This document shows positions 28,691 to 37,732 of a DNA stretch of 64,000 nucleotides, piece after piece (the stretch's first letter is position 1; each line of letters opens with the position of its first letter). Source of the stretch: SXNM01 sp964586155 (GTDB lineage: Bacteria > Myxococcota_A > UBA9042); contig CAZPHC010000016.1 of NCBI GenBank assembly GCA_964586155.1, forward strand, positions 62,001-126,000. The letters are read 5' to 3'. The position numbers and the translations under genes are program-made. The notes under the pieces are model-generated. The model was not told the DNA's origin. It worked only from the letters and a program-made list of their open reading frames with translations, and did not search any database.

Positions 28691-31657
28691 ATGTGGCCAG
28701 CAATCGTTCGCGCGTCTGCGCAGTCCATCCGTCGCCATGCCTGGTTGGCGGCTGCGTCCATTGCCCTCGTCGCGGCCTGCTCCGATCCGGCCCAGTTCGC
28801 GTCCGACGATGAGGACACCGGCGAGACCGGCCAGGACATCTCGCCGGTCTTCGACGCCGCAGGTCAGGACGTCGACGGCAGCGCGGGCGATGGCAGGACC
28901 GCCGGCGGCGATTTCGTCTGGCTGACCTTCGAGGTCGACGACAGCGAGAACAAGACCTTCGAAGACGGCGACATCAAGTGGACGGGCAGCTTCTCGTGGG
29001 ACGCCAAGACCAACGAGATCCAGCCGGCGAGCAGCTGGCTGCCGACCGACGGCCCCTACCCCGTGCTCTACGACGACGGGCCGCTCTCGACCGGCGGCCA
29101 CGAGCGCGAAGGCGCGACCAAGGGCGACCACATCTTCAGCACCGCCGTCAAGTTCCGGGCGACCCAAGCGCAGGTCTTCGAGTACGGCGCGCTCAACGAG
29201 TTCGACAACTGGATGTGGGTCGGCCCCAACGGCAAGCTCGAGGTGCCGGCCGGCGCCACGGGGACGCTCGCGGCGGCGGGGCTCAAGCTGCCCAAGCACG
29301 GCAGCGCCGACATCAAGCTCGTGCTCGACACCACGGCGCTGGACCCGGCGTTCGCCAAATGGGCCATCGCGACGCACAAGTTCTACGTCAAGGGCACGAT
29401 GAACATGTGGACCCCGGTGCAGCTGCTCGATGACGGGGCCAAGGGCGACGCGAAGGCCAACGACGGCATCCTGACCTATGTGCAATCCGAGAACCTGGGC
29501 AAGCACGACGGCCTGCTGCGCCCGGGCGACGAGGTCCAGTTCATCTTCGTGACGACGACCGGCGACCTCTTCCCCGAGGAGGGCCAGGAGTACAAGGGCG
29601 CGACCGCGGCCAAGTCGGCAGGCGTCTCGGCCTTTGTCGCCGGGGCCGTAGGAGAACCCTGGGCGCCGGCTGCCGTGGTCTTCCGCAAGGACTCCAAAGG
29701 CAAGTTCGACAACACCGCCATCGTCGTCGCCGGCGCCGTGACCAAGCCCTGCGATCCGGCCTGCAACGACAAGCAGGTCTGCGACAACGGCGTGTGCAAG
29801 GACGTCGGCCCGAAGACCTGCGATCCGGCCTGTGGCGACGGCCAGACCTGCGTCGACGGCGCCTGCAAGGACAAGGCCTGCGAGCCGGCCTGCTCGGCCG
29901 ATCAGGTCTGCGCCGCCGGCGTCTGCAAGGACAAGGTCTGCGACCCCGCCTGCGGCCCGACGCAGCTCTGCAAGGCCGGTGCCTGCGTCGACAAGACCTG
30001 CTCGCCGGCCTGCGCCAGCGACCAGATCTGCAAGGTCGACGTCTGCGTCGACGTGCTGACCTTGAGCGCGGTGGACCCCAAGGGCGGCCCGCTCGCCGGC
30101 GGTACCAAGATCACGCTCACCGGCAAGGGCTTCGCCTCCCCGGCGAAGGTCCTGGTCGGCACGGTCCCGGCGACCGAGGTCGTGGTCGTCGACGCTCAGC
30201 ACATCACCGCGATCACGCCTGCGGGCAAGACAGGGGCGACTGCGGTCTCGGTCGAAGTCGCGGGCGAGACCAAGGTGCTCGACGCTGCGTTCACCTACGA
30301 CGCGCCGCCCAAGCCGACCGCGCTGCTGCTGGCGCCGCTGGCGTTCGCGGTCTCGGAAGGCGAGGCGATCGTCGGCCTCAAGGCGATCGCCAAGGTGCCG
30401 ACCGTCAGCCAGCAGCCCGGGGCGACGACGGGGCTGGAGGTCGCCTTTGGCTACGGGCCCAAGGGCACGTTGCCGAACGCGACGCCGAGTGATCCCAAGG
30501 ACGCTTGGACCTGGAAGCCCGCGACCTTCCAGAGCGAGGACGCCGCCAAGGGCGAAGAGACCTGGGGCGCCGACTTCGGCGTGTTGCCCATCGGCGACGC
30601 CGTGTTCGCCGTGCGCGCGACCTATGCCGCCGTCACCGTCTACGGCGACTCCAACGGCAGCGAGGATGGCGTCGAAGGCGCCAAGCTCGGCACGATCAGC
30701 GTGACCAAGCCCGATCTGACGCCCAAGGTCACCGGCTTCGATCCGCTCTGGCTGCCGGCCAAAGGCGGCAAGCTGACGATCCTGGGCAAGAACCTCGACG
30801 ACAAGCTCAAGGTCACCGTCGAGTCCAGCGTCCCGGCGCCGACCGTCGACGGCAAGGACCTCGCGGTCGTCGCCGGCCTCGGGGTCAGCGCGACCTTCAC
30901 CCCGATCGCCGGCGTGCCGATCCCGCCGCGGCCGGCCTCGTTGATCATCAAGCCGGCAAACGCGCCCGAGGTGAAGCTCGAGAACGCGCTCGCCGTCGTG
31001 CCGTTCGACACGCCGACTGTCGATGGCGACGTCGGCACCGACTGGCATGTCGGCTCGCTGCTCGGCATGAACACCAACGCCTCGACCTGGGAGAACAACA
31101 GCGTCAGCACGCTGCACGCCGCCTACGACAAGGACAACCTCTACGTCGGCATCGCCGGCAGCGTCGAGTCGCAGAACGCCATCGTCGTCTACATCGACGT
31201 CGACTACGGCCAGGGCACGGGCGTCCAGAATCCCGCGGACCTCAAGGACAACAGCGGCCAGCTCGACGACGCCATCGCCTCGAAGACCACCTGCAGCGAC
31301 GCCAAGTTCGGCGCGGACTTCGCCGTCGGCACCGTCGGCATGGTCTCGTTCACCAGCGGCGTCGCCGGCGACTCGGCGTCGGCCGGTTGGCGCAACCTGA
31401 GCAACACCAGCGACTTCGCGTGGTTGACGGCGCCGGTCTACGCCCAGGCGGGCAAGGCGCTCGAGGCGTCCATCCCGCTCGCGACCCTGTTCCCCAACGG
31501 CATCCCAGCCAAGGGCACGCGCGTCGCACTCTTCGCCGTCGTGACCAACAAGTCCGGCGACGCCGCGCCCGAGGGGGGCGTCACGCCGGGCCAGGATGGG
31601 GCCAAGGCGTTCGAGGTGATGACTGTCGCCTGGTTCGATCTCTTCCCGCCGGGCTGA
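28691..31657 (+). CDS. Multidomain lipoprotein with Cys repeats and IPT/TIG domains
   Basis: The 988-residue protein has a lipobox VAAC at Cys 30. A beta domain follows with VKGTMNMWTPVQLLDDGAKGD, a pattern like choice-of-anchor X or CBM-like modules. Five tandem repeats of the form C-D/E-PAC-x4-Q-x-C-x3-x-C-KD come next, then an IPT/TIG domain (VDPKGGPLAGGTKITLTGKGF) and a second IPT-like unit (FDPLWLPAKGGKLTILGKNL). The last 200 residues (TPTVDGDVGTDWHVG...LYVGIAGSV) resemble CBM9/DOMON-type sandwiches. AGGGGG lies 5 bases before the ATG. It is a likely surface-exposed binding protein; the ligand is unknown. It follows the previous lipoprotein by 83 bases. Confidence 0.78.
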   Translation: MWPAIVRASAQSIRRHAWLAAASIALVAACSDPAQFASDDEDTGETGQDISPVFDAAGQDVDGSAGDGRTAGGDFVWLTFEVDDSENKTFEDGDIKWTGSFSWDAKTNEIQPASSWLPTDGPYPVLYDDGPLSTGGHEREGATKGDHIFSTAVKFRATQAQVFEYGALNEFDNWMWVGPNGKLEVPAGATGTLAAAGLKLPKHGSADIKLVLDTTALDPAFAKWAIATHKFYVKGTMNMWTPVQLLDDGAKGDAKANDGILTYVQSENLGKHDGLLRPGDEVQFIFVTTTGDLFPEEGQEYKGATAAKSAGVSAFVAGAVGEPWAPAAVVFRKDSKGKFDNTAIVVAGAVTKPCDPACNDKQVCDNGVCKDVGPKTCDPACGDGQTCVDGACKDKACEPACSADQVCAAGVCKDKVCDPACGPTQLCKAGACVDKTCSPACASDQICKVDVCVDVLTLSAVDPKGGPLAGGTKITLTGKGFASPAKVLVGTVPATEVVVVDAQHITAITPAGKTGATAVSVEVAGETKVLDAAFTYDAPPKPTALLLAPLAFAVSEGEAIVGLKAIAKVPTVSQQPGATTGLEVAFGYGPKGTLPNATPSDPKDAWTWKPATFQSEDAAKGEETWGADFGVLPIGDAVFAVRATYAAVTVYGDSNGSEDGVEGAKLGTISVTKPDLTPKVTGFDPLWLPAKGGKLTILGKNLDDKLKVTVESSVPAPTVDGKDLAVVAGLGVSATFTPIAGVPIPPRPASLIIKPANAPEVKLENALAVVPFDTPTVDGDVGTDWHVGSLLGMNTNASTWENNSVSTLHAAYDKDNLYVGIAGSVESQNAIVVYIDVDYGQGTGVQNPADLKDNSGQLDDAIASKTTCSDAKFGADFAVGTVGMVSFTSGVAGDSASAGWRNLSNTSDFAWLTAPVYAQAGKALEASIPLATLFPNGIPAKGTRVALFAVVTNKSGDAAPEGGVTPGQDGAKAFEVMTVAWFDLFPPG

Positions 31658-31716
31658 GCCGCGCCAGCAGCGCGCCCCTGGCGAGCTCGGGATCGCGTCA
31701 CTCGCGCGCCGCCCAC

Positions 31717-34482
31717 CTAACCAAGGCGCGCGGGCTCGAGCTTCTCGCGCGGCCGCTTGGGCGTCGGCCGGGGCGGCTCGTCGTCGTCGTCCGCCGCCTC
31801 CTTGGCCGGTCGCGGGGCCGTCGGCCGGGGCGTCCGCTTCGCCTTGGGCCGTCCCTTGCCCTTGCCGCCGCGTCCGCCGCCGCCGTCGCCGCCACGCAGG
31901 GCACGACCGAGCAACCAGAACAGCCCCGCTGCCAGCGCCGCGAGCGGCCAGTCGCCAAAGCGTGCGTAGAGCGTCTTGGACTGCATCCGCGGCACCTCGC
32001 GCACCAGCGTCTCGGCACCGGTCAGCGAGGTCTCGGCCACGCGACGGCCGACGGCGTCGACAAAGACGCTGACGCCGGTGTTGGTCGATCGCACCAGCCA
32101 GCGCCGGTACTCGACCGCGCGCAGCTGCGCCAGCTGCAGGTGGTGGTACGGTTCGGCGGTCTGGCCGAACCAGGCGTCGTTGGTCAGGTTGATCAGCAGC
32201 TCGGGGTTGTGCGCCATCACCCGCCGCGCGAACCCAGGCAGCAGATCCTCGTAGCAGACCAGCACGCCGATGCTGGCGTCGCCCAGGCGAAGCGGCTCGG
32301 TGCGGGTGCCAGGCTGGAAGCGCGACGACTCCGGCAGCAGGTCATAGAGCTCGGGGAAGCGCTCGCCAAAGGGCATGTACTCGCCGAACACCAACAGGAA
32401 GGCCTTGTCGTAGAGCTCGAGGATCTCGCCGTCCTTGTCGATCAGCAGCGCGCTGTTGAAGCAGGCCTCGCAGTCCGAGTTGCGCATCGGCATCTCGCCG
32501 CCGAAGGTCATCGCGCCGAAGAGCAGCGGGGCCGAGAAGCCGCGTCGTGGCGCGCTGCGGTCGAACTCCGGCGTCATCTCGTCCGCGGCGACGTCGGCCG
32601 GGTAGGCCAGCGACGCGTCGGGCAGGGCCGCGACCGACGGCAGCAGGCGCTTGGCTCGACGCGGGATGCTCCAGCTCGCCTGGGCCTGGTAGCCGACGAC
32701 GTCCGTGAGCTCGCGCTCGGTGCCGGTCGCGACGCTGCGGACGACGCCGTCGCGGCTGCGTTCGAAGGCACGGCCGCCGCGACCGAGCAGCAGCAGGTGC
32801 CCCCGGGCGTCGGCAGCGCCAGCGACGAAATCGACAGTCTGGCCGCTGGCGACGGCCTTCCAGCTGCCTCCCGGCACCCGGCGCAGCAGCGTGCCAGCCT
32901 TGCCCGCTGCCCACGCCGTGCCTTCGTGGTCGAAGAAGGTGGTGAGCAGGTCCGGGCCGCCGCGATGCTCGACACGCCAGCGCCCGCCAGAGACCCGCGC
33001 GGCGATCGTCCCTTCGGCGCCGACCGCGACCAGCAGCGCGCCCATCGGGTCACCGGCGACGTCCCAGAGGTCGGCCTTGAGCCCGGCGTCGACGCGTTGC
33101 ACCGCATGGCCGATGACCTCACCGACCGCGCCGTTGCGCCCGACGACGACGGCCAGGTCGGTGCCGCTGACAGCCACGGCCGTCGCGTCGAAAGGCGACT
33201 CGTCCAGCCGCGTCAGCTCCGACAGCACGCCCTTCCAGGCCGTCACGCCCGCATGGGCCCGCGCCGGCTCGGGCGGGAAGTCGAGAGCGAAGATCCGGCC
33301 GCTGCGCGCCACGACGTAGCCAGGTCGCAGGCGTCCGAGCATGTCGCTGCCGGCCGCCGCGGTGTCGACCGCCAGCTCGCCGTCCGGCATCGCCAAGGTC
33401 GTCTGCGACCACGGTGCGCTGGTCACGATCTCCTTGCCGTCGCGGATCCAGCGCCAGACGTCGGCCCGCGGTGCGCTCAGCCCGGTCAGCAGCCCCGCCC
33501 CTTCGGGCTCGTTGGTCGTCCGCGCCAGCGGCAGGATCGACGCGCCGTCATGGCGCAGCTTGGTCCCCTGCGCGCCGATCAGGCCGAAGCGATCGGCCGA
33601 GAAGATCACCGGCACCGCGCCATAGGGCTGGTACGCGCTCTCGGGCCAGACGATCAGGTCGACGCCCGCGGCCTCCAGCTCTGCGCTCATGCGCTGGTGC
33701 TTGAGCAGGTTCTTGCGCAGGGTACGCACCCGTTCGTCGCCGTCGAGGTGGCGGGCCTCCTTCTCCCAGATGCCGACGTCGCCCTCGACCAGGCCGACCC
33801 GCAGCTTGGGGGCCGCCGTCTGCTCGGCGTCGATGGCGTCCATCTGCCAGCCGCCGTAGATCCAGGTGGCGAGCACCGCCGCCGCGGTCATCCCGGTGAA
33901 GCGCAACGCCGGACGCCGCCGCTCCATCGCCGCGCCTGCCAGCTCCGCCAGCCCGACGTTGGCCGCGTAGACCAGCGCAGACACCAGGTGCACGCCGCCG
34001 AGGTCGGCGATCTGGATCATCCGCGTCTCGTGCGTGATGCCGTTGCCCAGGAACCAGGGGAAGATCATCGGCACGACGGCCTCGCCCAGCCAGAGCGACA
34101 GCCATGCCGCCGGCGCCGACGGTGCGCCCAAACGCGCCATCCAGCGCCAGGCCGCCATGGCGACGACCATCGTCAGCCCCTGGGTCACGGCCTGCAGCGC
34201 GAGGATCGCGTAGCAGACCGGCCACGGCAGGTGGCCGAAGTCGTGCAGCATCAGGGGCATCCAGAAGAAGCCACCGAAATTCGTCACGAAACCCGCCCAG
34301 AGACCCAGGCGCATCGCGACGCGCGGCGAGGCGTCCCTGGCCACCAGCAGCAACGGCACATGCGCGAACCAGGCGCAGGCGTGCAGATCCCAGTTCGGGA
34401 AGGCGAGGAACACCAGCACGCCCGAAAGCGTCGCGGCCAGCCACGCGAGTGGGCTTGCGGCACCGGCGTCGCGCTTGCTCAT
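31717..34482 (-). CDS. lnt: Apolipoprotein N-acyltransferase with large inserted domain
   Basis: The 921-residue protein keeps all Lnt marks: multiple N-terminal membrane helices and a nitrilase-type periplasmic domain with the triad E281 (VWPESAYQPYG), K693 (LYDKAFLLVFGEYMPFG) and C743 (GVLVCYEDLLPG). Lnt adds the third acyl chain to the N-terminal Cys of lipoproteins. The Glu-Lys gap is 412 residues, against 68 in E. coli Lnt. The extra 340 or so residues (about 305-650) look beta-propeller-like, with repeated 'G..G.....GG.W.......' units. The C terminus adds a Gly/Lys/Pro-rich tail. The ATG overlaps the stop of a small lipoprotein gene. Confidence 0.92.
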   Translation of the reverse strand: MSKRDAGAASPLAWLAATLSGVLVFLAFPNWDLHACAWFAHVPLLLVARDASPRVAMRLGLWAGFVTNFGGFFWMPLMLHDFGHLPWPVCYAILALQAVTQGLTMVVAMAAWRWMARLGAPSAPAAWLSLWLGEAVVPMIFPWFLGNGITHETRMIQIADLGGVHLVSALVYAANVGLAELAGAAMERRRPALRFTGMTAAAVLATWIYGGWQMDAIDAEQTAAPKLRVGLVEGDVGIWEKEARHLDGDERVRTLRKNLLKHQRMSAELEAAGVDLIVWPESAYQPYGAVPVIFSADRFGLIGAQGTKLRHDGASILPLARTTNEPEGAGLLTGLSAPRADVWRWIRDGKEIVTSAPWSQTTLAMPDGELAVDTAAAGSDMLGRLRPGYVVARSGRIFALDFPPEPARAHAGVTAWKGVLSELTRLDESPFDATAVAVSGTDLAVVVGRNGAVGEVIGHAVQRVDAGLKADLWDVAGDPMGALLVAVGAEGTIAARVSGGRWRVEHRGGPDLLTTFFDHEGTAWAAGKAGTLLRRVPGGSWKAVASGQTVDFVAGAADARGHLLLLGRGGRAFERSRDGVVRSVATGTERELTDVVGYQAQASWSIPRRAKRLLPSVAALPDASLAYPADVAADEMTPEFDRSAPRRGFSAPLLFGAMTFGGEMPMRNSDCEACFNSALLIDKDGEILELYDKAFLLVFGEYMPFGERFPELYDLLPESSRFQPGTRTEPLRLGDASIGVLVCYEDLLPGFARRVMAHNPELLINLTNDAWFGQTAEPYHHLQLAQLRAVEYRRWLVRSTNTGVSVFVDAVGRRVAETSLTGAETLVREVPRMQSKTLYARFGDWPLAALAAGLFWLLGRALRGGDGGGGRGGKGKGRPKAKRTPRPTAPRPAKEAADDDDEPPRPTPKRPREKLEPARLG

Positions 34483-34994
34483 GGGTGCAGGTGCATCTCC
34501 GCCCCTGGCGTCGGCGGCATCTCCGAGGCGGTCATGCCCTCGGGCGGGTCGACGGCCGGCGGCAGCCACGGCGGGTCGCCGTCCGTGCGCGTCGGCGGTC
34601 GGGCGGTGGCGCTGACGATCAGCGGTCGCACCAGGCGCATCGCCAGGCGCTCGTCCTTGTAGCGCTTGGCGTTCGCTTCGAGCTTGCCGTAGAGCAGCAC
34701 CGCTTCGCCGCGCTGGCGGGTCTCGAACGCCGTCCGCTCTGCCGGGGACATCTGCGCGAGCAGCCGCTCACCCTCGGTCCGCAGCTTGGCGAAGTCGCCT
34801 TGATGCTTGACCCGATACTGCATGGACGCCGTCGCGAGCTTGCTGACGTCGGGCGCGTTGGCCTCGAGCATCTCGACCGCCGCGCGCAGATGGTCAAGGC
34901 TCTGCTCTGCGAGCTGATCGGCGGGCGACTTGCCACAACCGAGCAGAGCGATGCAGGTCGCGGCGAGCCAGATCCTGCGCATGGCGATTCGCAT
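34479..34994 (-). CDS. Small predicted lipoprotein
   Basis: The 171-residue product has a signal peptide MRIAMRRIWLAATCIALLGC with a good lipobox (LLGC). A helical, charged region follows (LAEQSLDHLRAAVEMLEAN; LAQMSPAERTAFETRQRGEA), with a Pro-rich C terminus. No family was recognised. Its stop overlaps the lnt start (ATGA), so its translation is tied to the enzyme that would complete its own lipidation. A second in-frame ATG at 34982 is also possible; neither start has a strong ribosome-binding site. Confidence 0.68.
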   Translation of the reverse strand: MRIAMRRIWLAATCIALLGCGKSPADQLAEQSLDHLRAAVEMLEANAPDVSKLATASMQYRVKHQGDFAKLRTEGERLLAQMSPAERTAFETRQRGEAVLLYGKLEANAKRYKDERLAMRLVRPLIVSATARPPTRTDGDPPWLPPAVDPPEGMTASEMPPTPGAEMHLHP

Positions 34995-35203
34995 GCAGTC
35001 CCAGACTGCGGCCACAGTGCAGCCGCTACGGCCCGTCGGCACCAGGGAGTCGGGCAGGTCGATCGTCGTGGAGGGGGCCGCGGCGTTTCGGGCGCAAACT
35101 GCGTCGACGAGGGACGCGGCGCCAGCCCCACGTCGCGTGGGCCGGACAACTCGAGCGGATGGTCCGCCGAAGCGGGTCATTCGCGGACACTCGGGATCAT
35201 GGG

Positions 35204-35287
35204 TGCGAAAGGGGGGACTTGAACCCCCACGAGCGTGAGCTCACTAGAACCTGAATCTAGCGCGTCTACCAATTCCGCCACTTTCGC
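35204..35287 (-). tRNA. tRNA-Leu (anticodon CAG)
   Basis: The 84-base minus-strand gene has acceptor stem GCGAAAG/CTTTCGC, an anticodon arm CTAGA-TTCAGGT-TCTAG with CAG, a long variable arm as expected for Leu, and the T arm GGGGGTTCAAGTCCCCC. CCA is not encoded. Confidence 0.96.
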
Positions 35288-35329
35288 ATACAGGGGACGC
35301 TGCTCGCGTCCGAGCCGGTGCGCACGACA

Positions 35330-35368
35330 CCGGCCGCTCCTGAACCGGGAAGGCTCAGAAGCGGCCGG
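35330..35368 (-). other. Hairpin in the tRNA-Leu leader
   Basis: CCGGCCGCT at 35330-35338 pairs with AGCGGCCGG at 35360-35368, extended by a short CTGA/TCAG pairing. No T run follows on either strand. It lies between the tRNA-Leu promoter and the tRNA, and also behind the helicase gene. Confidence 0.4.
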
Positions 35369-35369
35369 A

Positions 35370-35398
35370 AGTGTGTCGCCATGTTCAGCGTCTGTCAA
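35370..35398 (-). promoter_or_regulatory. Promoter for tRNA-Leu
   Basis: On the minus strand, a perfect TTGACA (35398-35393) is 17 bases from CACACT (35375-35370). The transcript would start near 35363, about 75 bases before the tRNA. Confidence 0.6.
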
Positions 35399-35450
35399 GG
35401 CCCCCCGACCGCATCCGAGCGCATCGGAGCGCAGACCGGAGGCGCGTCAC

Positions 35451-37250
35451 TCAATCGTCGCTGCCGCCGTCGCCGGCGTCGCCACCGCCGTCGCCGTCGC
35501 CGCCAGCGTCACCCGCCGCCGCGTCGGTCCCGGCCGCCTTGGGGCCCTTGCCGCGACGGCGACCGCCGCGACGGCGGCGCTTGCGCGCCGCGCCCTCGCT
35601 GCCCTCGACGCCCGCGGCCGATGCCGTGGTGTCGTCGCCCTCGCCCTGGCCCTCGCCGTCGCTCGCGCCCGGCGTGTCGTCGCCGGCCGCTGCGACCGTA
35701 CCGCCCGAGGTCTGGCCGTCCTGGCCGCCCGAACGCTTGCGCTTGCGCTTGCGCTTGCGCGCCTGGCCCTCGGCGCTCTGGTCGCCGGCGTCGCTGGCGT
35801 CGGCACCCTCCTGACCCTCGTCGCTGCCCTCGTTGCTGCTGCTGCCGCCGCCGCCGCCGCGCTGGGTCGGCGGCGTCCAGATCTCGGCCTTGGCCTTCTT
35901 GCCGCCCGAGCGACCGCCTGCGGGCTTGGGCCGCGTCGACAGCACCACCGTGCGGTACGACGGCGCCTGGTCGCGCAGGAACTGGTCGTCCTCGGGCACC
36001 TTGGCCTGCAGCTGGTGGCCGAGCAGGCGCTCGATCTCCGGCAGGTGCTGCACCAGACGCTCGTCGGCGATGGTGATGGCGCGGCCCTCGTTGCCGGCGC
36101 GGCCGGTGCGGCCGATGCGGTGCACGTAGTCGTTGGCGTCCGCCGGGATCTCGAAGTTGATCACGAGATCGACGTCATCGATGTGCAGACCGCGCGCCGC
36201 GACGTCGGTGGCGACCATGACCTCGACGTTGCCATCGCGGAAGTCCTCGACCAGCTTCATGCGCTTGCGCTGCGGCAGGTCGCCCGAGATGTAGCCGGAC
36301 TCCCAGCCGTTGTTCCAGAGCTTGAAGTTCAGCCAGTCGCCCGTGCGCTTGGTGTTGACGAACACCAGGCACTTCTTGGGCTTGTAGTGCTCGAGCAGCC
36401 AGAGCGTGAACTGCAGCTTCTCGAACTCGGCGACGTGGTACAGGACCTGCTCGATCGTGTTGGCTGCGACCTGCTCGGGCTGCACGCGCACCTCGAGCGG
36501 ATTGCGCTGGAAGCGCTGCGCCAGGCGGGTCACCTCGAACGGGAACGTCGCGGAGAACATCAGGGTCTGGCGGTCGGCGGGGCATTGGCCGACGATCCAC
36601 TTGATGTCCTGGATGAAGCCCATGTCGAACATGCGGTCGGCCTCGTCGATGACGAGCACCTGGATATGACCGAGCGAGACCAGGCCGCGCTTGCAGTAGT
36701 CCATCAGGCGGCCGGGCGTCGCGACGAGCACGTCGATCGGGTCCTCGAGGCGACGGGCCTGCTTCTCCCAGTCCATGCCGCCGAAGACGGCGACGGTCGA
36801 GATGTCGGTGTAGTGCGACAGGCCCTCGGCGTCGTCGGTGATCTGCAGCGCCAGCTCGCGGGTCGGCGCGATGACGATGGCGCGCGGCGCGGTCGGATGG
36901 TTGCGCTCGGTCTCGAGCAGCTCCTTGAAGATGGTCAGCAGGAAGGTGGCGGTCTTGCCGGTGCCGGTCTGGGCCTGGCCGAGCACGTCACGGCCACGCA
37001 GGGCCTCGGGCAGCGCGACTGACTGGATCGGCGTCGTGCGGACGAAGCCGAGATCCTCGATGCCGCGGCGCAGGTCCTCGGGCAGGTTCAGTTCGGAGAA
37101 GGGGATCAGGTCCTTCATCTCGGCGGCGTGCAGCGCGAGCCGCTCGACGTGATCCGGGGGCGGCGGCAGCTGGGCCGTCATGTCGATGATGGCGCCAAAG
37201 GCAGCCATGCGCGGAGGGGGCGCAGGCTTGGACGAGAGCTGTTCGGTCAT
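35451..37250 (-). CDS. DEAD-box RNA helicase, RhlB/RhlE type
   Basis: The 599-residue protein has the full DEAD-box set: a Q-motif region TTPIQSVALP, AQTGTGKTA, PTRELALQ, GRLMDYC in motif Ib, DEAD in VLVIDEADRMFDMGF, SAT in LMFSATFP, and HRIGRTGRAGNEG. The core ends near residue 430. The remaining 170 residues are low-complexity, with strongly basic blocks (RKRKRKRKR; RKRRRRGGRRRG) in an Asp/Gly/Ser-rich background, as in helicases of RNA degradosomes or cold-adapted ribosome assembly. The ATG has AAGGA about 10 bases upstream. It is flanked by tRNA-Arg upstream and tRNA-Leu downstream. Confidence 0.94.
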   Translation of the reverse strand: MTEQLSSKPAPPPRMAAFGAIIDMTAQLPPPPDHVERLALHAAEMKDLIPFSELNLPEDLRRGIEDLGFVRTTPIQSVALPEALRGRDVLGQAQTGTGKTATFLLTIFKELLETERNHPTAPRAIVIAPTRELALQITDDAEGLSHYTDISTVAVFGGMDWEKQARRLEDPIDVLVATPGRLMDYCKRGLVSLGHIQVLVIDEADRMFDMGFIQDIKWIVGQCPADRQTLMFSATFPFEVTRLAQRFQRNPLEVRVQPEQVAANTIEQVLYHVAEFEKLQFTLWLLEHYKPKKCLVFVNTKRTGDWLNFKLWNNGWESGYISGDLPQRKRMKLVEDFRDGNVEVMVATDVAARGLHIDDVDLVINFEIPADANDYVHRIGRTGRAGNEGRAITIADERLVQHLPEIERLLGHQLQAKVPEDDQFLRDQAPSYRTVVLSTRPKPAGGRSGGKKAKAEIWTPPTQRGGGGGSSSNEGSDEGQEGADASDAGDQSAEGQARKRKRKRKRSGGQDGQTSGGTVAAAGDDTPGASDGEGQGEGDDTTASAAGVEGSEGAARKRRRRGGRRRGKGPKAAGTDAAAGDAGGDGDGGGDAGDGGSDD

Positions 37251-37476
37251 TGTGGAGAAATCCTTGTCGTCGGCGCGCCGGGGTCAGTCCGGTCGGCGTC
37301 ATCGATGGTCCGCGGCCTGGGGCGCGCTCGGACCCATGTGGACGGCCAGCCTCGTTCGGTGCGGCCGTGGCGGGAGCGAATCTTCGCTGCCGGCTTGTGC
37401 TGCTCGGCTCCGCTGCAACCAGCAGAGGCCGGAGAGAGCCGCCCTTGGAGAGAGTCCCCACCGTGTGGCGGCTCGG

Positions 37477-37550
37477 CGTCCCCGACAGGAATCGAACCTG
37501 CAGCCTTTCGCTTAGGAGGCGAACGCTCTATCCGGTTGAGCTACGGGGAC
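37477..37550 (-). tRNA. tRNA-Arg (anticodon CCT)
   Basis: The 74-base minus-strand gene has acceptor stem GTCCCCG/CGGGGAC, an anticodon arm TTCGC-CTCCTAA-GCGAA with CCT, and the T arm GCAGGTTCGATTCCTGT. CCA is not encoded. Confidence 0.96.
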
Positions 37551-37565
37551 CTCGCAAGCGGCGGC

Positions 37566-37594
37566 ACCCTAGCAGCGACCTGGCAGGGGCGCAA
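37566..37594 (-). promoter_or_regulatory. Candidate promoter for tRNA-Arg
   Basis: On the minus strand, TTGCGC (37594-37589) and TAGGGT (37571-37566) are 17 bases apart and end 15 bases before the mature tRNA. Confidence 0.5.
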
Positions 37595-37732
37595 GGCGGC
37601 TTCGGTCTTGCCCTTGATCCCCACGGCGACACGGGCGACCCTGCGCCGCCGCCCGGCGACGGCGTCCGGTCCACCCCGGACCGAAGCAGGGTTGGCAGCC
37701 CCTCGTTCGCGCGGCGACGCCAGGAGCCCAGG

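Noticed and set aside
30505..34662. A 1385-codon plus-strand open frame opposite lnt
   Set aside because: Antisense shadow; lnt on the minus strand has the complete catalytic triad.
35330..35368. Hairpin read as the helicase terminator
   Set aside because: No T run follows on the minus strand, and the tRNA-Leu promoter overlaps the same interval.
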